A stretch of 14,562 nt of DNA. It comes from Candidatus Rokubacteria bacterium RIFCSPLOWO2_02_FULL_72_37 (GTDB lineage: Bacteria; Methylomirabilota; Methylomirabilia; Rokubacteriales; CSP1-6). Position 1 is the first letter of the stretch. Every line of letters begins with the position of its first letter. The position numbers were made by a program, and so were the translations under genes. The stretch lies in the NCBI GenBank assembly GCA_001790315.1, contig MGCE01000161.1, forward strand, positions 1 through 14,562. The letters run 5' to 3'. The notes beneath the pieces are model-generated. The model saw only the letters and a list, made by a program, of their open reading frames with translations. It did not search any database and was not told the DNA's origin. Shown piece after piece: positions 13,962 to 14,562 of this stretch.

Positions 13962-14562
13962 ATGAGCCTGTCGCGACGCGACTTTTTGAAGTTCGGGAGC
14001 GCCAGCGCCGCGGGCGTGGCCGTCGGGGCGAAAGGCCTCGACCTGGCACCGGTCGAGGCCGCGGCCACGTCGCTCAAGATCAAGGAGGCGAAGGTCTTCC
14101 ACAGCGTCTGTCCGTACTGCGCCGTCGGCTGCGGCCAGCTGATCTACGCGAAGGGCGACAAGATCGTCGATATCGAGGGGGACCCGGATACCCCGCACAC
14201 CCTGGGGCGCCTGTGCCCGAAGGGTGCGGCCACTATCCAGCTCTCCAACAACCCCCTCCGGCCCACCAAAGCGCTCTACCGGGCGCCCGGCTCCGACACG
14301 TGGGAGGAGAAGCCGCTCGAGTGGATGTACGACGAGATCGCCAAGCGCTACCACGCCGCGCGCGAGCAGCACTTCATCGAGCGGGAGAAGGGCAAGGACG
14401 GCCGCGAGGTCACGGTGAACCGGCTGGAGGCGATCGGCTCGCTCGGCTCGGCGTGCATCGACAACGAGGAGTGCTACCTGCTGACGAAGTTCAACCGGCT
14501 GCTCGGCCTCGTCTACCACGAGCACCAGGCCCGAGTCTGACACTCCGCCACGGTCCCAGCTT
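13962..14562 (+). CDS. fdnG: Formate dehydrogenase catalytic subunit, selenocysteine type (3' partial)
   Basis: N-terminal 200 residues of an FdnG/FdoG-type catalytic subunit, which oxidises formate to CO2 at a Mo/W-bisPGD centre, usually facing the periplasm. The Tat signal is SRRDFLKFGSASAAG (residues 4-18) with a likely cleavage region near residues 33-36. The [4Fe-4S] ligands are C50, C53, C57 (CPYCAVGC) and C85 (GRLCPKGA). The in-frame TGA at 14538-14540 falls in HQARV-U-HSATVPA, the same position as selenocysteine in E. coli FdnG (NQARV-U-HGPTV). It is therefore read as Sec193, not a stop, and the gene runs off the window. The length before Sec matches E. coli FdnG closely. GGGAGGAAG (13949-13957) supports the ATG. 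The Sec codon's insertion element would lie just downstream, mostly outside the window. Context with fdhD agrees. Confidence 0.94.
14538..14540 (+). other. Selenocysteine (UGA) codon of formate dehydrogenase
   Basis: The UGA lies in frame within the conserved active-site context: ARV before it and HSATVPA after it match formate dehydrogenase alpha subunits. Bacterial SECIS hairpins begin right after the UGA and extend about 40 bases; only 22 bases remain in the window, so the hairpin cannot be judged. Confidence 0.93.

Noticed and set aside
14538..14540. Frameshift or nonsense mutation ending the formate dehydrogenase gene
   Set aside because: The codon is UGA at the family's known selenocysteine position, and homology continues in the same frame right after it.
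1..14562. CRISPR arrays, tRNA or rRNA genes, integrases, toxin-antitoxin or phage-defence genes
   Set aside because: I looked for regularly spaced repeats, tRNA-like folds and recognisable proteins of these kinds and saw none; apart from the element at 2592-2831 the window is ordinary housekeeping and respiratory gene content.

Overview
The window is a GC-rich (roughly 68-70%), densely packed bacterial chromosome segment in which every supportable gene lies on the + strand. Gene order (ilvB-ilvN-ilvC-psd-pssA-leuA-leuB-asd-truA) resembles clusters known from Deltaproteobacteria and related deep-branching phyla. With the high GC and the neighbouring selenocysteine-type formate dehydrogenase, this suggests an uncultured soil or subsurface lineage such as Rokubacteria/Methylomirabilota or a high-GC deltaproteobacterium. 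That placement is inference; there is no rRNA gene or other strong taxonomic marker here.

Region 1 (1-2595) is the 3' nine-tenths or more of pyruvate phosphate dikinase, running in from the left edge. Region 2 (2592-2831) is a 240-bp gene-less palindromic element with long, slightly diverged inverted repeats ending in CTAG. It looks like a MITE (non-autonomous transposon) inserted at the TA of the ppdK stop codon, immediately upstream of ilvB. Region 3 (2872-11327) is a tightly coupled biosynthetic operon. It holds acetolactate synthase large and small subunits, ketol-acid reductoisomerase, phosphatidylserine decarboxylase and synthase, 2-isopropylmalate synthase, 3-isopropylmalate dehydrogenase and aspartate-semialdehyde dehydrogenase. 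Several junctions are 1-4 base start/stop overlaps. Together they cover the shared valine/isoleucine steps, two steps of leucine synthesis, the branch point to Lys/Thr/Met, and phosphatidylethanolamine synthesis. leuC and leuD are not present.

Region 4 (11355-12424) is a small two-helix membrane protein of unknown function followed by truA, whose expected start position carries ATA rather than a canonical start codon. Region 5 (12442-14562) is a formate dehydrogenase locus. It contains fdhD (sulfur transfer to the Mo/W-bisPGD cofactor), a short helical hypothetical gene overlapping it, a good sigma70-type promoter, a 92-residue unknown protein with a Cys-x4-Cys motif, and the Tat-exported N-terminus of a formate dehydrogenase catalytic subunit. 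The apparent stop of the last gene is an in-frame UGA in the exact context of the active-site selenocysteine, so the gene continues past the window edge.

No wholly new multi-gene system is evident. The most unusual items are the palindromic element in the ppdK stop codon, the unknown small protein leading the formate dehydrogenase transcript, the FdhD with only one of the two motif cysteines, the missing truA start codon, and an atypical cofactor loop in IlvC.
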